Assembly: GCF_001544915.2 (NCBI RefSeq)
Contig: NZ_FCOE02000031.1
Location: 31,444-95,443, forward strand
Direction: 5' to 3'
Length of the DNA: 64,000 nucleotides
From: Caballeronia pedi
GTDB taxonomy: Bacteria; Pseudomonadota; Gammaproteobacteria; Burkholderiales; Burkholderiaceae
Shown here: positions 8,091 through 19,066 of the stretch, one piece after another
Layout: every line of letters begins with the position of its first letter
Position numbering within the stretch: position 1 is the stretch's first letter
Translations under genes and position numbers: made by a program
The notes under the pieces: generated by a model
Database searches by the model: none
What the model was told of the DNA's origin: nothing
The model's input: the letters and a program-made list of their open reading frames with translations, nothing else

Positions 8091-9077
8091 ATGACGAGCA
8101 CCCGTCCCGACGTCAGCGTCATCGTGCCGGTCTACGACTGCGAGCCGTGGCTTGAAGCGCAACTCCGCTCCGTGCTGGATCAGGAAGGCGTCGAACTCGA
8201 AGTCATTGCGATCTGTGACGGCGCGACGGACGGCAGTCTCGCCGTGCTCGAATCGATCGCGGCGCGCGATGCGCGCGTGCGTGTGGTGAAGCAGGAAAAT
8301 CGTGGTGTATCGGCGGCGCGCAATGTCGGACTGACGCTCGCGCGCGGCGAATGGATCGTGTTCGCCGATGGCGACGACTGGATGAAGCCCGGCGCGTTGC
8401 GCAGCTGGATCGGCCACGGCCGCGAGCAGGGTCTCGATGTCGTCATCGGAAATGGCTTCGGCTTCGATGCGCTGCCGCCTGCCGTCGACCCGCAGCCGAT
8501 GTACGCGGGGCAGCCGTGGGGCGAAATCTGCAGCGGCACGACGTGGCTCGAACGGACCGTGCCGGGCGACGACTGGGTCGTTTGCGTGTGGCTGCAATGC
8601 GTGAGACGCGAGTTCGTCGAAAAGCACAGCCTTCGTTTCGAGCCGGACGTCGTGCACGAGGACATCATCTGGTCGCTGCAACTGGCGCTGCGCGTACAGC
8701 GTGTCGGTTTCGTGCGCGAACCGTTCTACGGATATCGACGCAATCCGCTATCGATCACGAACGCGCCGTCGCCGGCCGCCGTTGCGCGCCGCGCCGCGGG
8801 TTATCTGCGCGTCATCGACGCGCTCGTGGCAGCCGCGCTCGATCCGCGGACCGATCGGCATCTGAGCCGCATTCTGTTGCGCCAGGCGAATCGTGAGGGT
8901 GGCCATCTTCTGCATCTGCTTCGAAAGCGCCTGCACGACGACGCACTGCGCAAGTCGGTCGCGCGTCAATTCCTGCGGTCCGGTCATTTCCGCGCCATGT
9001 TGAAAGGCGCGACCAACGCGAGCGAAGTGTGGCGCGCGCTTCGTTGCTGGCGCATCTACACACGCTTCGCGATGTAA
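8091..9077 (+). CDS. Glycosyltransferase family 2
   Basis: A 328-residue GT-A fold glycosyltransferase. The N-terminal ~110 residues carry VSVIVPVYDCEPWLEAQLRS and the nucleotide-sugar/metal-binding DxD-type FADGDDW; CDGATDGS and NRGVSAARNVGL are typical GT2 motifs. No membrane segments are evident, so it is probably cytosolic or peripheral and transfers a sugar to a polysaccharide or lipopolysaccharide precursor; donor and acceptor are unknown. A TATCAT hexamer at 8055-8060 could be its -10 box. It converges with the GT9 gene 10 bp away. Confidence 0.88.
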   Translation: MTSTRPDVSVIVPVYDCEPWLEAQLRSVLDQEGVELEVIAICDGATDGSLAVLESIAARDARVRVVKQENRGVSAARNVGLTLARGEWIVFADGDDWMKPGALRSWIGHGREQGLDVVIGNGFGFDALPPAVDPQPMYAGQPWGEICSGTTWLERTVPGDDWVVCVWLQCVRREFVEKHSLRFEPDVVHEDIIWSLQLALRVQRVGFVREPFYGYRRNPLSITNAPSPAAVARRAAGYLRVIDALVAAALDPRTDRHLSRILLRQANREGGHLLHLLRKRLHDDALRKSVARQFLRSGHFRAMLKGATNASEVWRALRCWRIYTRFAM

Positions 9078-9087
9078 CCGCGACGGA

Positions 9088-10062
9088 TTACAAACGCCGC
9101 GATTGCGCGCCGGGCACCATGCCGATGCGCGCCGCCTGCGTTGCGTTCGCGTCACCGAAACCGGCGGGCGCGTATCGATGCGCCGTGCGCGCATGCGTGC
9201 AATGCAGCGCCTGAAAAGCGGCCATCACACGCCGTACGGAAAGCAGGCGCTGCCATAACCGCTCCTTGAGCCCGCCGAACGGCAACACCGAAGGCGGCAA
9301 CACGATCGCGCCCGGACCCCAACCCGGACGCCAGGAACGCGCGAGGCCCCGGCGCATGAAAAGCGAGAGCGTCGGCACGCCGATGCACGACGCGAGATGC
9401 CCGAGCCCGGAATCGTTGCCGATGAACCAGGACGACTCGGCGATCCACGTCGCGACTTCATTCAGACGCGGCAGCGCGTTGACTTCGCAGCCGTGCTCGG
9501 CGATATCCCCCCAGACGCCGAATTCGTCGGGCGCGACGAGAAAGCTCGGCTGCAACTGACGACGCGTGAGCACGCGCGACAGCGCGAGAAATTTTTTGCG
9601 CCCCCACATCTTCTCGGGATGACTGCCAGTTGGATGAATGACGACCCGATCGGCGAACCGCCCTTGCATGACGCCCGCCGGCACGACGAGCCCGTTCGCG
9701 CGCGTCACGTCGCGCAGGCCCAGCACCTTCGTCGCGATCTCGACGATACGATCCACCATGTGCTTCGAGCCGCCATACTCCGGCAGCGTCGCGACGCAGA
9801 GCGTCTTGCCCGAACGGCTCAGCGTCGAAGCGTAGCTGGTCGGCCGCAGTTCGATCACGGTGTCGAACGCACCGCGCCATGCGTCCGGTTGCCCGACGGC
9901 CATATGCGGAAACCAGTCGGCGAGCTGCTCCGCCACCCAGCCGAACACGACGGGCCTGTAACCGTTGCGGATGAGATTGTTGACGAGGACGAGCCCGATG
10001 AGGCTGTCGCCGATCGGCGATGGCAACACCACCGCTATCGAAGTGTCGGTACTCAGTTTCAT
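9088..10062 (-). CDS. Glycosyltransferase family 9 (heptosyltransferase-like)
   Basis: A 324-residue protein of the ADP-heptose:LPS heptosyltransferase superfamily (GT-B fold). Typical features are the N-terminal VVLPSPIGDSLIGLVLVNNL (the P-x-x-x-GD acceptor region), the central VIHPTGSHPEKMWGRKKF and the C-terminal nucleotide-sugar site FIGNDSGLGHLASCIGVPT. ATG at 10060-10062 fits the family N-terminus better than the in-frame codons upstream. Presumably involved in LPS core or a related surface glycan, but it stands alone, convergent with a GT2 gene and without other LPS genes, so the acceptor is uncertain. Confidence 0.85.
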   Translation of the reverse strand: MKLSTDTSIAVVLPSPIGDSLIGLVLVNNLIRNGYRPVVFGWVAEQLADWFPHMAVGQPDAWRGAFDTVIELRPTSYASTLSRSGKTLCVATLPEYGGSKHMVDRIVEIATKVLGLRDVTRANGLVVPAGVMQGRFADRVVIHPTGSHPEKMWGRKKFLALSRVLTRRQLQPSFLVAPDEFGVWGDIAEHGCEVNALPRLNEVATWIAESSWFIGNDSGLGHLASCIGVPTLSLFMRRGLARSWRPGWGPGAIVLPPSVLPFGGLKERLWQRLLSVRRVMAAFQALHCTHARTAHRYAPAGFGDANATQAARIGMVPGAQSRRL

Positions 10063-10297
10063 TGTTGTTCTCGCGGGATCGCGCGGATGAACGCCGCGCC
10101 GATCCCGCGCGTGAGCGCCCAAATACAGAGTGTTGCCTGGTGTGCGTTACAGATTCATGTGCGCCCGGCGCTGATTCACCTCAAAGCACCTCGAGTCCGC
10201 CTCGACCCGACGCGCGGCGCCGTGTCAAGATAACCGATATGTCGGGTCAGGGTTGACATGTTTTGTCACATGCGCGCAGGCACGTGAAGGCGTTCCA

Positions 10298-11122
10298 TCA
10301 GAGCTTTTCTGTTTCTCCGCTCTTCGGCTGCCACTTCATGAGCCGCCGCTCGACCAGCGCGACGAGCCCGTCGAGCACGAGCGCGAACGCCGTAAGCACG
10401 AGAATGCCGGCGAACACCGTGTTGATGTCGAAAGTGCCTTCGGCCTGCAGGATCAGATAGCCGACGCCGCGCGCCGAGCCGAGATATTCACCGACCACCG
10501 AGCCCACGAACGCCAGCCCGACCGACGTATGCAGGCTGGAAAACACCCAGCTCGTCGCGCTCGGCAGATAGACGTGCCGCAACAGTTGCCGGCGATTCGC
10601 GCCGAGCATGCGCGCGTTGGCCAGCACGACCGGGCTCACTTCCTTCACGCCCTGATAGACGTTGAAGAACACGATGAAAAACACGAGTGTCACGCCGAGC
10701 GCGACCTTCGACCAGATGCCGAGCCCGAACCACACCGCGAAGATCGGCGCGAGGATCACGCGCGGCATCGAGTTGGCGGCCTTGATGTACGGATCGAGCA
10801 GCGCGCTCATCGTCGGCGCGAGGGCGAGCCACAGACCGACCCCGAGTCCGAACACGGTGCCGATCACGAACGCCAGCACCGTTTCGATCAGCGTCACCCA
10901 CAGGTGGATATAGATCTCGCCGCCGGTGAACCACTCCCAGATTCGCACGAGCACCTTCTGTGGCTCGCCGAAGAAGAACGCGGCCTTGTTGGCGTCGTCG
11001 AAATAGAAAGGCGGCAGGAGCGTCGGGCTCGTCAGCGCGTACCACAGCGCGAAACACACGAGCAGCAACAGCCATTGCCACACGATGAGATTCGCCCGAT
11101 TCGGGCGCAGCTTGTTCCACAT
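10298..11122 (-). CDS. ABC transporter permease, NitT/TauT (SsuC/TauC) type
   Basis: Inner-membrane component of an importer of the nitrate/sulfonate/taurine class, 274 residues with about six hydrophobic segments (WLLLLVCFALWY near the N-terminus). The coupling EAA-like loop is visible around ARMLGANRRQLLRHVYLPSA. It is the third transporter gene in a minus-strand operon: binding protein, ATPase (3-bp gap), permease (13-bp gap). Substrates of this class include sulfonates, nitrate, pyrimidines and aromatic acids; the permease sequence does not discriminate. Confidence 0.9.
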   Translation of the reverse strand: MWNKLRPNRANLIVWQWLLLLVCFALWYALTSPTLLPPFYFDDANKAAFFFGEPQKVLVRIWEWFTGGEIYIHLWVTLIETVLAFVIGTVFGLGVGLWLALAPTMSALLDPYIKAANSMPRVILAPIFAVWFGLGIWSKVALGVTLVFFIVFFNVYQGVKEVSPVVLANARMLGANRRQLLRHVYLPSATSWVFSSLHTSVGLAFVGSVVGEYLGSARGVGYLILQAEGTFDINTVFAGILVLTAFALVLDGLVALVERRLMKWQPKSGETEKL

Positions 11123-11135
11123 GGTCGGTCTTGTC

Positions 11136-11963
11136 TCAGTCGGCGGCGGGCTTCAGTTGCTGCTGATAGCCCTTCAATACTTCCTCGCGCAACACGCCCC
11201 AGATTTGCGCGTGCAATTCGACGAAGCGCGGATGCGAGCGGATTTCGGCGACATCGCGCGGGCGCGGCAGATCGATCACGAACTCGCCGATCGGATGCGT
11301 GCCCGGCCCCGCCGACAGCACGATCACGCGATCGGACATCGAGATCGCTTCGTCCAGATCGTGCGTGATGAAGAGCACGGCCTTGCGCTTCGCCGCCCAC
11401 AGATCGAGCAGTTCGTTCTCCATCAGTTGACGGGTCTGGATATCCAGCGCGGAGAACGGCTCGTCCATCAGGATGATGTCGGGATCGAGGATGAGCGTCT
11501 GCGCCATCGCGACGCGCTTTCTCATGCCGCCCGAAAGCTGATGCGGATAACGGTCGCCGAAGCCGCCGAGTCCCACGCGCTTGAGCCATTCCTCGCCGCG
11601 CGCGTCGGCTTCGGCCTTCGGCACGCCGCGAAACGCGAGGCCGGCGCTCACGTTGTCGAGCGCGGAGCGCCACGGCATCAGGCCATCGGCCTGGAACATG
11701 TAACCCGCGCGCCGGTTGATGCCAAGAAGCGGGTCGCCGAAGACGCTCACCGTGCCCGACGAAGGCTCGAGCAGTCCCGCCGATACGTTGAGCAGCGTGG
11801 ACTTGCCGCAGCCCGTCGGCCCGACCACGGAAACGAATTCGCCGGGCGCGATCGCGAGACTCGTATCGCGCACCGCGGTGTAGCGATCGCTGCGACGCTC
11901 ACGCGAGGCGAACGTGCAGGTGACGTCTTCCAGCGCGAGCGCGGGTATCGAAGGCGCGCTCAT
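11136..11963 (-). CDS. ABC transporter ATP-binding protein, NitT/TauT (SsuB/TauB) type
   Basis: A 275-residue cytoplasmic ATPase energising the adjacent permease. Walker A is GPTGCGKSTLLN, the signature is LSGGMRKRVAMAQ, Walker B is IILMDEPFSALD and the H-loop ITHDLDEA is intact. The signature with MRKRV is typical of the SsuB/TauB/NrtD group. The start ATG at 11961-11963 follows the binding-protein stop by 3 bp, indicating translational coupling. Confidence 0.93.
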   Translation of the reverse strand: MSAPSIPALALEDVTCTFASRERRSDRYTAVRDTSLAIAPGEFVSVVGPTGCGKSTLLNVSAGLLEPSSGTVSVFGDPLLGINRRAGYMFQADGLMPWRSALDNVSAGLAFRGVPKAEADARGEEWLKRVGLGGFGDRYPHQLSGGMRKRVAMAQTLILDPDIILMDEPFSALDIQTRQLMENELLDLWAAKRKAVLFITHDLDEAISMSDRVIVLSAGPGTHPIGEFVIDLPRPRDVAEIRSHPRFVELHAQIWGVLREEVLKGYQQQLKPAAD

Positions 11964-11966
11964 CGG

Positions 11967-13004
11967 TCAGACCTTGACGGTGGCAAGCGCCTTCTTCACG
12001 AAGTCGTTGGTCCAGGTCTTCGACAGGTCGATCGGCTTGCCCTTCACGGTTTCGTCGAAGGCCTGCAAGGTCTTGAGCGAGGTCGTGGGACCGTCGGCGG
12101 GCATCAGGCCGTCCGGCGACAGTGCTTCCTTCACGTGCTGCCACGAATCGAGATAGAGCGCGCGGTCGCCGAGCAGATAGCCTTCCGGCACCGTCGAAAT
12201 CAAGTCCTTGCCCGATGCCGTTTGCAGCCACTTGAGCGCGCGCACCATCGCGTTGGTGAGCGCCTGCGTCGTGCTGGGATTCTTCGTGATGAAGCTCTGC
12301 GATGCATACAGGCAACCGGCCGGCATGTTGCCGCCGAACACCTTGACGGTATCCGCGAGCGTGCGCGTGTCGGAGACGATACGGATATCGCCCGCACGGT
12401 CGAGCTTGGTCATCACAGGATCGAGATTGGCGATCGCGTCGATCTGGCCGGACTGCAGCGCGGCGATCGCGCCCGCGCCCGCACCCACGCCGATGAACGA
12501 CACATCGCTCGCCTTCAACCCTGCCTGCGCGAGCACGAAGCTCGCCATGATCGACGTCGACGAACCCGGCGCCGTCACGCCGATCTTCTTGCCCTTCAGG
12601 TCCGCGACCGACTTGTAGTTCGGCATGGTCTTCTTCGAGACTGCAAGCACGATCTGCGGCGCGCGCCCCTGCAACACGAATTCGCGGAAATACTGGCTCT
12701 TCGCCTGCAGCAGCAGCGTGTGCTCGAACGCGCCGGACACCACGTCCGCGCTTCCGCCAACCGCCGCCTGCAAGGCCTTCGCGCCGCCCGCGAAATCGGC
12801 GATCTCGACTTCGAGCCCTTCGTCCTTGAAATAATTGCGGCGCTCGGCAATCGTGAGCGGCAGATAGTAGAAGAGATTCTTGCCGCCGACCGCGATCGAT
12901 ACCTTCGCCTGCTCGGGCTTGCTCTGCGCGAATGCGAGCGGCATCGCCGACCAGGCACTGCCCGCGAGCACGGCGCCGCTCGCGATGAACGTTCTGCGTT
13001 TCAT
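11967..13004 (-). CDS. ABC transporter substrate-binding protein, NitT/TauT (NMT1/THI5-like)
   Basis: Periplasmic receptor of 345 residues. The N-terminus MKRRTFIASGAVLAG is a signal peptide with a Tat-like RR, ending near LAFAQ. The mature part has the NMT1/SsuA fold: YYLPLTIAERRNYFKDEGLEVE, FAGGAKALQAAVGGSADVV, LKGKKIGVTAPGSSTS and ALQSGQIDAIANLDPV. The ligand cannot be told from these motifs. It follows a class III CoA-transferase gene by 50 bp on the same strand, so a carboxylic acid that is later activated to its CoA thioester is a reasonable guess, no more. Confidence 0.88.
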   Translation of the reverse strand: MKRRTFIASGAVLAGSAWSAMPLAFAQSKPEQAKVSIAVGGKNLFYYLPLTIAERRNYFKDEGLEVEIADFAGGAKALQAAVGGSADVVSGAFEHTLLLQAKSQYFREFVLQGRAPQIVLAVSKKTMPNYKSVADLKGKKIGVTAPGSSTSIMASFVLAQAGLKASDVSFIGVGAGAGAIAALQSGQIDAIANLDPVMTKLDRAGDIRIVSDTRTLADTVKVFGGNMPAGCLYASQSFITKNPSTTQALTNAMVRALKWLQTASGKDLISTVPEGYLLGDRALYLDSWQHVKEALSPDGLMPADGPTTSLKTLQAFDETVKGKPIDLSKTWTNDFVKKALATVKV

Positions 13005-13054
13005 CGTCTCTTGTCTCCTGTTTTCATCGTTGTCAGCGCGCTTCAGCTGAAGGC

Positions 13055-14260
13055 TCAGATCACCTTCGCCGCCCGCAGCCGCGCAATGTCGTCGGCATCA
13101 TACCCGAGCGTTTGAAGTACTTCATCCGTGTGTTCACCGAGTTGCGGACCGAGCCAGCGCGTTTCGCCGGGTGTTTCGGACAGTTTCGGCGTGACGTTCG
13201 GCAGCGTGATCTCGCGGCCGTCCTGCCAGGGAAAGCGTTGCAGCATCTGGCGCGCGATGTATTGCGGATCGGTGAACATGTCCGCGACGCTGTAGATGCG
13301 CCCGGCCGGCACGTCGGCGGCATTGAGCACCGCGAGCGCTTCGTCGATGCTGCGTGTCGCGAGCCACGCGGCGATGGCGTCGTCGATTTCCTGCGTGCGC
13401 GGCACGCGGCCGTCGTTCGACGCGAGCGCGGGATCGTCCGCGAGATCCGCGCGGTCGATCGCGTTCATCAGGCGCTTGAAGATGGGATCGCTGTTGCCGC
13501 CGATCACGATGCTGCCGTCGCGGCACGGATACGTGTTCGACGGCACGATGCCCGGCAGCGACGCGCCGGTGCGTTCGCGCACCATGCCGTACACGCCGTA
13601 TTCCGGCACGACGCTTTCCATCATGTTGAAGACGGCTTCGTACAGCGCGACATCGACCACCTGCCCCTTGCCGCCGTTCACCTGCCGGTGATGCAGCGCC
13701 ATCAGCGCGCCGATCACGCCGTGCAGCGCGGCGATCGAATCGCCGATCGAAATGCCGATGCGCGGCGGCGGCAGATCGGGATAGCCGGTGATGTGACGCA
13801 GCCCGCCCATCGACTCCGCGATCGCGCCGAAGCCCGGACGATCGCGATAAGGACCGGTCTGTCCGTAGCCCGACAGACGCACCATCACGAGGCCGGGATT
13901 GTCGGCGGACAGCACTTCATAGCCGAGCCCGAGTTTTTCGAGCAGCCCGGGCCGGAAATTCTCGACGACGATATCGGCTTCCTTTGCGAGCCGCCGCACG
14001 ATCTCCTTGCCCTCGTCGGCCTTGAGATTCACCGTCACCGATTTCTTGTTGCGCGCCTGGACCGCCCACCACAGCGACGTGCCGCCCACTTCGGGATACA
14101 GCTTGCGCCACTTGCGCAACGGGTCGCCGCCGTTGGGGTCTTCGATCTTGATGACGTCAGCGCCGAATTCGCCCATGAAGCGCGCGGCGAACGGCCCAGC
14201 GATGAGCGTGCCGAGCTCCAGCACTTTTACGCCGGCGAGCGGTCCAGTCGATGCGCTCAT
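13055..14260 (-). CDS. CaiB/BaiF (class III) CoA-transferase family protein
   Basis: A 401-residue member of the formyl-CoA/carnitine CoA-transferase family, which moves CoA between carboxylic acids through an aspartyl-CoA thioester. Seen: LAGVKVLELGTLIAGPFAAR at the N-terminus, GADVIKIEDPNGGDPLRKW, the catalytic Asp region NFRPGLLEKLGLGYEVL, and VRLSGYGQTGPYRDRPGFG. Start ATG at 14258-14260 has GGGAGA upstream. It is the first gene of a probable operon with the NitT/TauT importer. The closest well-known activities in the family act on formate/oxalate, carnitine, bile acids, (methyl)succinate derivatives and phthalate; which applies here is not visible. Confidence 0.88.
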   Translation of the reverse strand: MSASTGPLAGVKVLELGTLIAGPFAARFMGEFGADVIKIEDPNGGDPLRKWRKLYPEVGGTSLWWAVQARNKKSVTVNLKADEGKEIVRRLAKEADIVVENFRPGLLEKLGLGYEVLSADNPGLVMVRLSGYGQTGPYRDRPGFGAIAESMGGLRHITGYPDLPPPRIGISIGDSIAALHGVIGALMALHHRQVNGGKGQVVDVALYEAVFNMMESVVPEYGVYGMVRERTGASLPGIVPSNTYPCRDGSIVIGGNSDPIFKRLMNAIDRADLADDPALASNDGRVPRTQEIDDAIAAWLATRSIDEALAVLNAADVPAGRIYSVADMFTDPQYIARQMLQRFPWQDGREITLPNVTPKLSETPGETRWLGPQLGEHTDEVLQTLGYDADDIARLRAAKVI

Positions 14261-14290
14261 GATTTCGTCTCCCTTATTTTTGTACGGACT

Positions 14291-14515
14291 TCAAAGCGGG
14301 ATGTCGAGCGGCCTGAAACGCGGCGTGCCGTCGGCGAGTGTCTCGTTGAACATCGCGGCCGGGCGGACCCACAAGCCGCGCTCGTGCGGCCACAGATGCT
14401 CGTAGACGATCATCGCTTCCTCGGTTTCCGAGTGACGCGCGACACCGATCACGCGATACAGGCCACCCTTGTAATGACGATGCGTCGCGAGCGCGAGAGC
14501 TTCGGTTTCTGTCAT
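14291..14515 (-). CDS. DUF1653 domain protein
   Basis: A 74-residue protein made almost entirely of the DUF1653 domain (HYKGGLYRVIGVARHSETEE, VYEHLWPHERGLWVRP, MFNETL). The function of the family is unknown; it resembles small SH3-like beta-barrel domains. ATG at 14513-14515 begins right at the domain; longer in-frame starts add unrelated residues. It lies 13 bp after recR on the same strand and may be translated from the dnaX-ybaB-recR transcript. Confidence 0.8.
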   Translation of the reverse strand: MTETEALALATHRHYKGGLYRVIGVARHSETEEAMIVYEHLWPHERGLWVRPAAMFNETLADGTPRFRPLDIPL

Positions 14516-14528
14516 CGATTCGATTCCT

Positions 14529-15125
14529 TCAGACGGAGCGGCGATCGAGCATGGCGCGCGCGATCGTGCCCGCATCGACATATTCCAGCTCGCCGCCGAC
14601 GGGCACGCCCCGCGCGAGCCGCGTGACCTTCAGTCCCTTCGACTTGAGCGTCTGCGCGAGATAGTGCGCGGTCGCCTCGCCTTCGTTGGTGAAGTTCGTG
14701 GCGAGCACCACTTCCTGCACGACGCCGTCGAGCGCGCGGCCGATGAGCCGCTCGAAGTGGATTTCCTTCGGACCGATGCCGTCGAGCGGACTCAGTCGCC
14801 CCATCAGCACGAAATAGAGGCCGCGATACGTGAGCGTCTGCTCCAGCATGATCTGATCAGCAGGCGTTTCGACGACGCATAGCAAGGCCGGGTCGCGTTC
14901 CTCGTCGAGGCAGACTTCGCAGATGTCGGCTTCGGTGAAGGTGTTGCACTTCTCGCAGTGCTTCAGATGCTCGGTCGCAAACAGGAGCGATGCACCGAGT
15001 TTTTCGGCGCCCGCGCGATCGTGCTGCATCAGGTGATACGCCATGCGCTGCGCCGACTTCGGTCCGACGCCGGGCAGCGCGCGCAGCGCCTCGACCAGCG
15101 CCGACAGGGCGGAAGGTTGTTTCAT
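14529..15125 (-). CDS. recR: Recombination mediator RecR
   Basis: Partner of RecF/RecO in loading RecA onto gapped DNA. The 198 residues match the family: N-terminal helix-hairpin-helix (ALRALPGVGPKSAQRMAYHL), a four-Cys zinc finger (CEKCNTFTEADICEVC) and a Toprim domain (CVVETPADQIMLEQT; LATNFTNEGEATAHYL), ending with the RecR-typical TRLARGVPVGGELEYVDAGT. It is the third gene of the conserved dnaX-ybaB-recR cluster, 40 bp after ybaB. Confidence 0.97.
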   Translation of the reverse strand: MKQPSALSALVEALRALPGVGPKSAQRMAYHLMQHDRAGAEKLGASLLFATEHLKHCEKCNTFTEADICEVCLDEERDPALLCVVETPADQIMLEQTLTYRGLYFVLMGRLSPLDGIGPKEIHFERLIGRALDGVVQEVVLATNFTNEGEATAHYLAQTLKSKGLKVTRLARGVPVGGELEYVDAGTIARAMLDRRSV

Positions 15126-15165
15126 GTGTCCTCATGACGCGCCGGATTCGCTCCGGCGCGCGCGA

Positions 15166-15492
15166 TTAGAACGGCAGCTTGAAGCCCGGCGGCATCGGCA
15201 TGCCGGCGGTCATGCCGCTCATTTTTTCCTGCGTGGTGGCCTCGGCCTTGCGCACGGCGTCGTTGAACGCGGCGGCGACGAGATCCTCCAGCATGTCCTT
15301 GTCGTCGGCGAGCAGGCTCGGGTCGATCTGCACGCGACGCACGTCGTTCTTGCAGGTCATCGTCACCTTCACGAGACCGGCGCCGGACTGGCCCTCGACC
15401 TCGATCTGCGCGAGTTGCTCCTGCGCCTTCTTCATGTTTTCCTGCATCTGCTGAGCCTGTTTCATCAGCCCGGCGAGTTGGTTCTTCATCAT
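15166..15492 (-). CDS. YbaB/EbfC family nucleoid-associated protein
   Basis: A 108-residue small DNA-binding protein that dimerises through long helices. Seen: a Met/Gln/Lys-rich coiled N-terminal helix (LMKQAQQMQENMKKAQEQLA), then IEVEGQSGAGLVKVTMTCK and VQIDPSLLADDKDMLEDLVA, the family core. Start ATG at 15490-15492 has AAGGAG upstream. Position between dnaX and recR is conserved across proteobacteria and links it to replication/recombination. Confidence 0.95.
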   Translation of the reverse strand: MMKNQLAGLMKQAQQMQENMKKAQEQLAQIEVEGQSGAGLVKVTMTCKNDVRRVQIDPSLLADDKDMLEDLVAAAFNDAVRKAEATTQEKMSGMTAGMPMPPGFKLPF

Positions 15493-15597
15493 GGTTCGGC
15501 TCCTTGCTCGAAAACGTGTGGCCCGAGCGCGCGGCAGGTGCGCGCCCGACTTTCAGTGCGGATGCGCGGCGTCGGACAACGCGCCGCGCGCTTCAGT

Positions 15598-17859
<2,262 letters not shown>

Positions 17860-18021
17860 GCGCGAAATTGTATCAGCAACGCCCTCGCGCAAACGCCGCG
17901 CCGAAAGGCATCGAGCGCGCTGCGCGGCGGCCCGGGAGCGCACGAAACCAGCGCGATCGAATGGCGCGGGAAGGAGCGAATGACGTGGAAAAAAGAGAGA
18001 GGAACAGCAGAAGAAAAGCGG

Positions 18022-18119
18022 AAGGTGACGAGCCCGACCCTCGGCACTGGTGGAAAACGGCTGTGGCTGCTTCGTTCCCGACCTGACCAGGTTGACCGCG
18101 CCACCATGCGAGGAGGCCC
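18022..18119 (-). ncRNA. ffs: 4.5S signal recognition particle RNA
   Basis: RNA scaffold of the bacterial SRP that binds Ffh. The minus strand reads the universal apical motif CAGGTCAGGTCGGGAACGAAG (about 18070-18090; the SRP symmetric/asymmetric loops with a GGAA-type tetraloop), followed by CAGCCACAGC. The ends pair: 5' GGGCCTCCTCGCATGGTGG with 3' CCACCAGTGCCGAGG...GGGCTC, giving one long hairpin of about 98 nt. Ends are estimated to within a few bases. It lies upstream of dnaX on the same strand, preceded by a TATGAT box. Confidence 0.9.
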
Positions 18120-18129
18120 GTCACGACGA

Positions 18130-18135
18130 ATCATA
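18130..18135 (-). promoter_or_regulatory. -10 box of the SRP RNA gene
   Basis: TATGAT on the minus strand, about 10 nt before the predicted 5' end of the 4.5S RNA, the right distance for a transcription start at the GGGCC end. No good -35 hexamer was recognised. Confidence 0.5.
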
Positions 18136-18465
18136 CCACGGGGACACACTCGGCCGAAAGGCGTCGGCGAATTACGCGAGCCGCCATAGCCCGCTCCGGG
18201 CCCTCTTGTGCTTCGTGTTTTCGCCCTCAGATCGTCCCTATCAGCACCCGGCAACGGATAGCAAAGTAGGCTAAGATGGCAAATGAATTGTGCGGAAGCG
18301 GTGCATCGTGCCCTTTCGCGGATCATTCGCCGCCGCTTGCGAGTCGTTTCGGCGCACGGCGTGCGGGCCGAATCCTGCCCGTTGGCGACGAAAAATTTTT
18401 TCAGTTTTGGTGTATCGTGGCGAGCATTCAAACGCGGGCCTCGAATCAATAGAGGTATTCAGACA
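18136..18465. other. Intergenic region between SRP RNA and trxA
   Basis: About 330 bp without a convincing gene. It must hold the promoters of the divergent ffs and trxA genes. AT-rich patches occur at about 18390-18420 (a T-rich run just upstream of trxA). The frame open here continues into trxA but its codons before 18466 do not resemble any thioredoxin N-terminus. Confidence 0.6.
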
Positions 18466-18792
18466 ATGAGCGAATCAATCAAGCACATCAGCGACGCTTC
18501 TTTCGAGCAGGATGTCGTCAAGTCGGATAAACCTGTCCTGCTCGATTTCTGGGCGGAATGGTGCGGTCCCTGCAAGATGATTGCCCCGATCCTCGACGAA
18601 GTCGCGAAGGATTACGGCGATCGCCTGCAGATCGCGAAGATCAACGTGGACGAGCATCAGTCGACTCCGGTGAAGTTCGGCGTGCGCGGCATTCCCACGC
18701 TGATTCTTTTCAAGAACGGCGCCGTGGCCGCGCAAAAGGTTGGCGCATTGTCCAAGTCGCAACTCACCGCGTTCCTCGACAGCAACCTGTAA
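18466..18792 (+). CDS. trxA: Thioredoxin 1
   Basis: Cytosolic disulfide reductase of 108 residues. The active site WCGPCK lies in DFWAEWCGPCKMIAPILDE, and the cis-Pro loop GIPTLILFKNG is present, so the thioredoxin fold is complete. ATG at 18466 was taken because MSESIKHISDASFEQDVV matches the family start. A 10-bp stem hairpin (GGCGGGCGTC 18803-18812 with GACGCCCGCC 18824-18833) follows the stop but has no T-run. rho lies 274 bp downstream on the same strand, a conserved order. Confidence 0.97.
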   Translation: MSESIKHISDASFEQDVVKSDKPVLLDFWAEWCGPCKMIAPILDEVAKDYGDRLQIAKINVDEHQSTPVKFGVRGIPTLILFKNGAVAAQKVGALSKSQLTAFLDSNL

Positions 18793-19066
18793 CGGCAGCA
18801 TCGGCGGGCGTCGGCACGATCCGGACGCCCGCCTCACGCATTCGAAGCGCCGCTCCGACATACCGGCCAGGCGCATCCGATATGCAGCCGATGTTGTCAC
18901 GCGACAACATCGGCCGAAACGCCCCGCCCAAAGCCAACCCGAGGCTCCTGTGGCGTGTGCTATGCTAGAATCACAAGAGTTCAAGAAGTATTAAGTCTCG
19001 AGCGGTTCCGCTCACCTCTTCTCCCAAATCTTTCTGTCGTACCTCTCTCCCCGGCGGGAAATCCGT

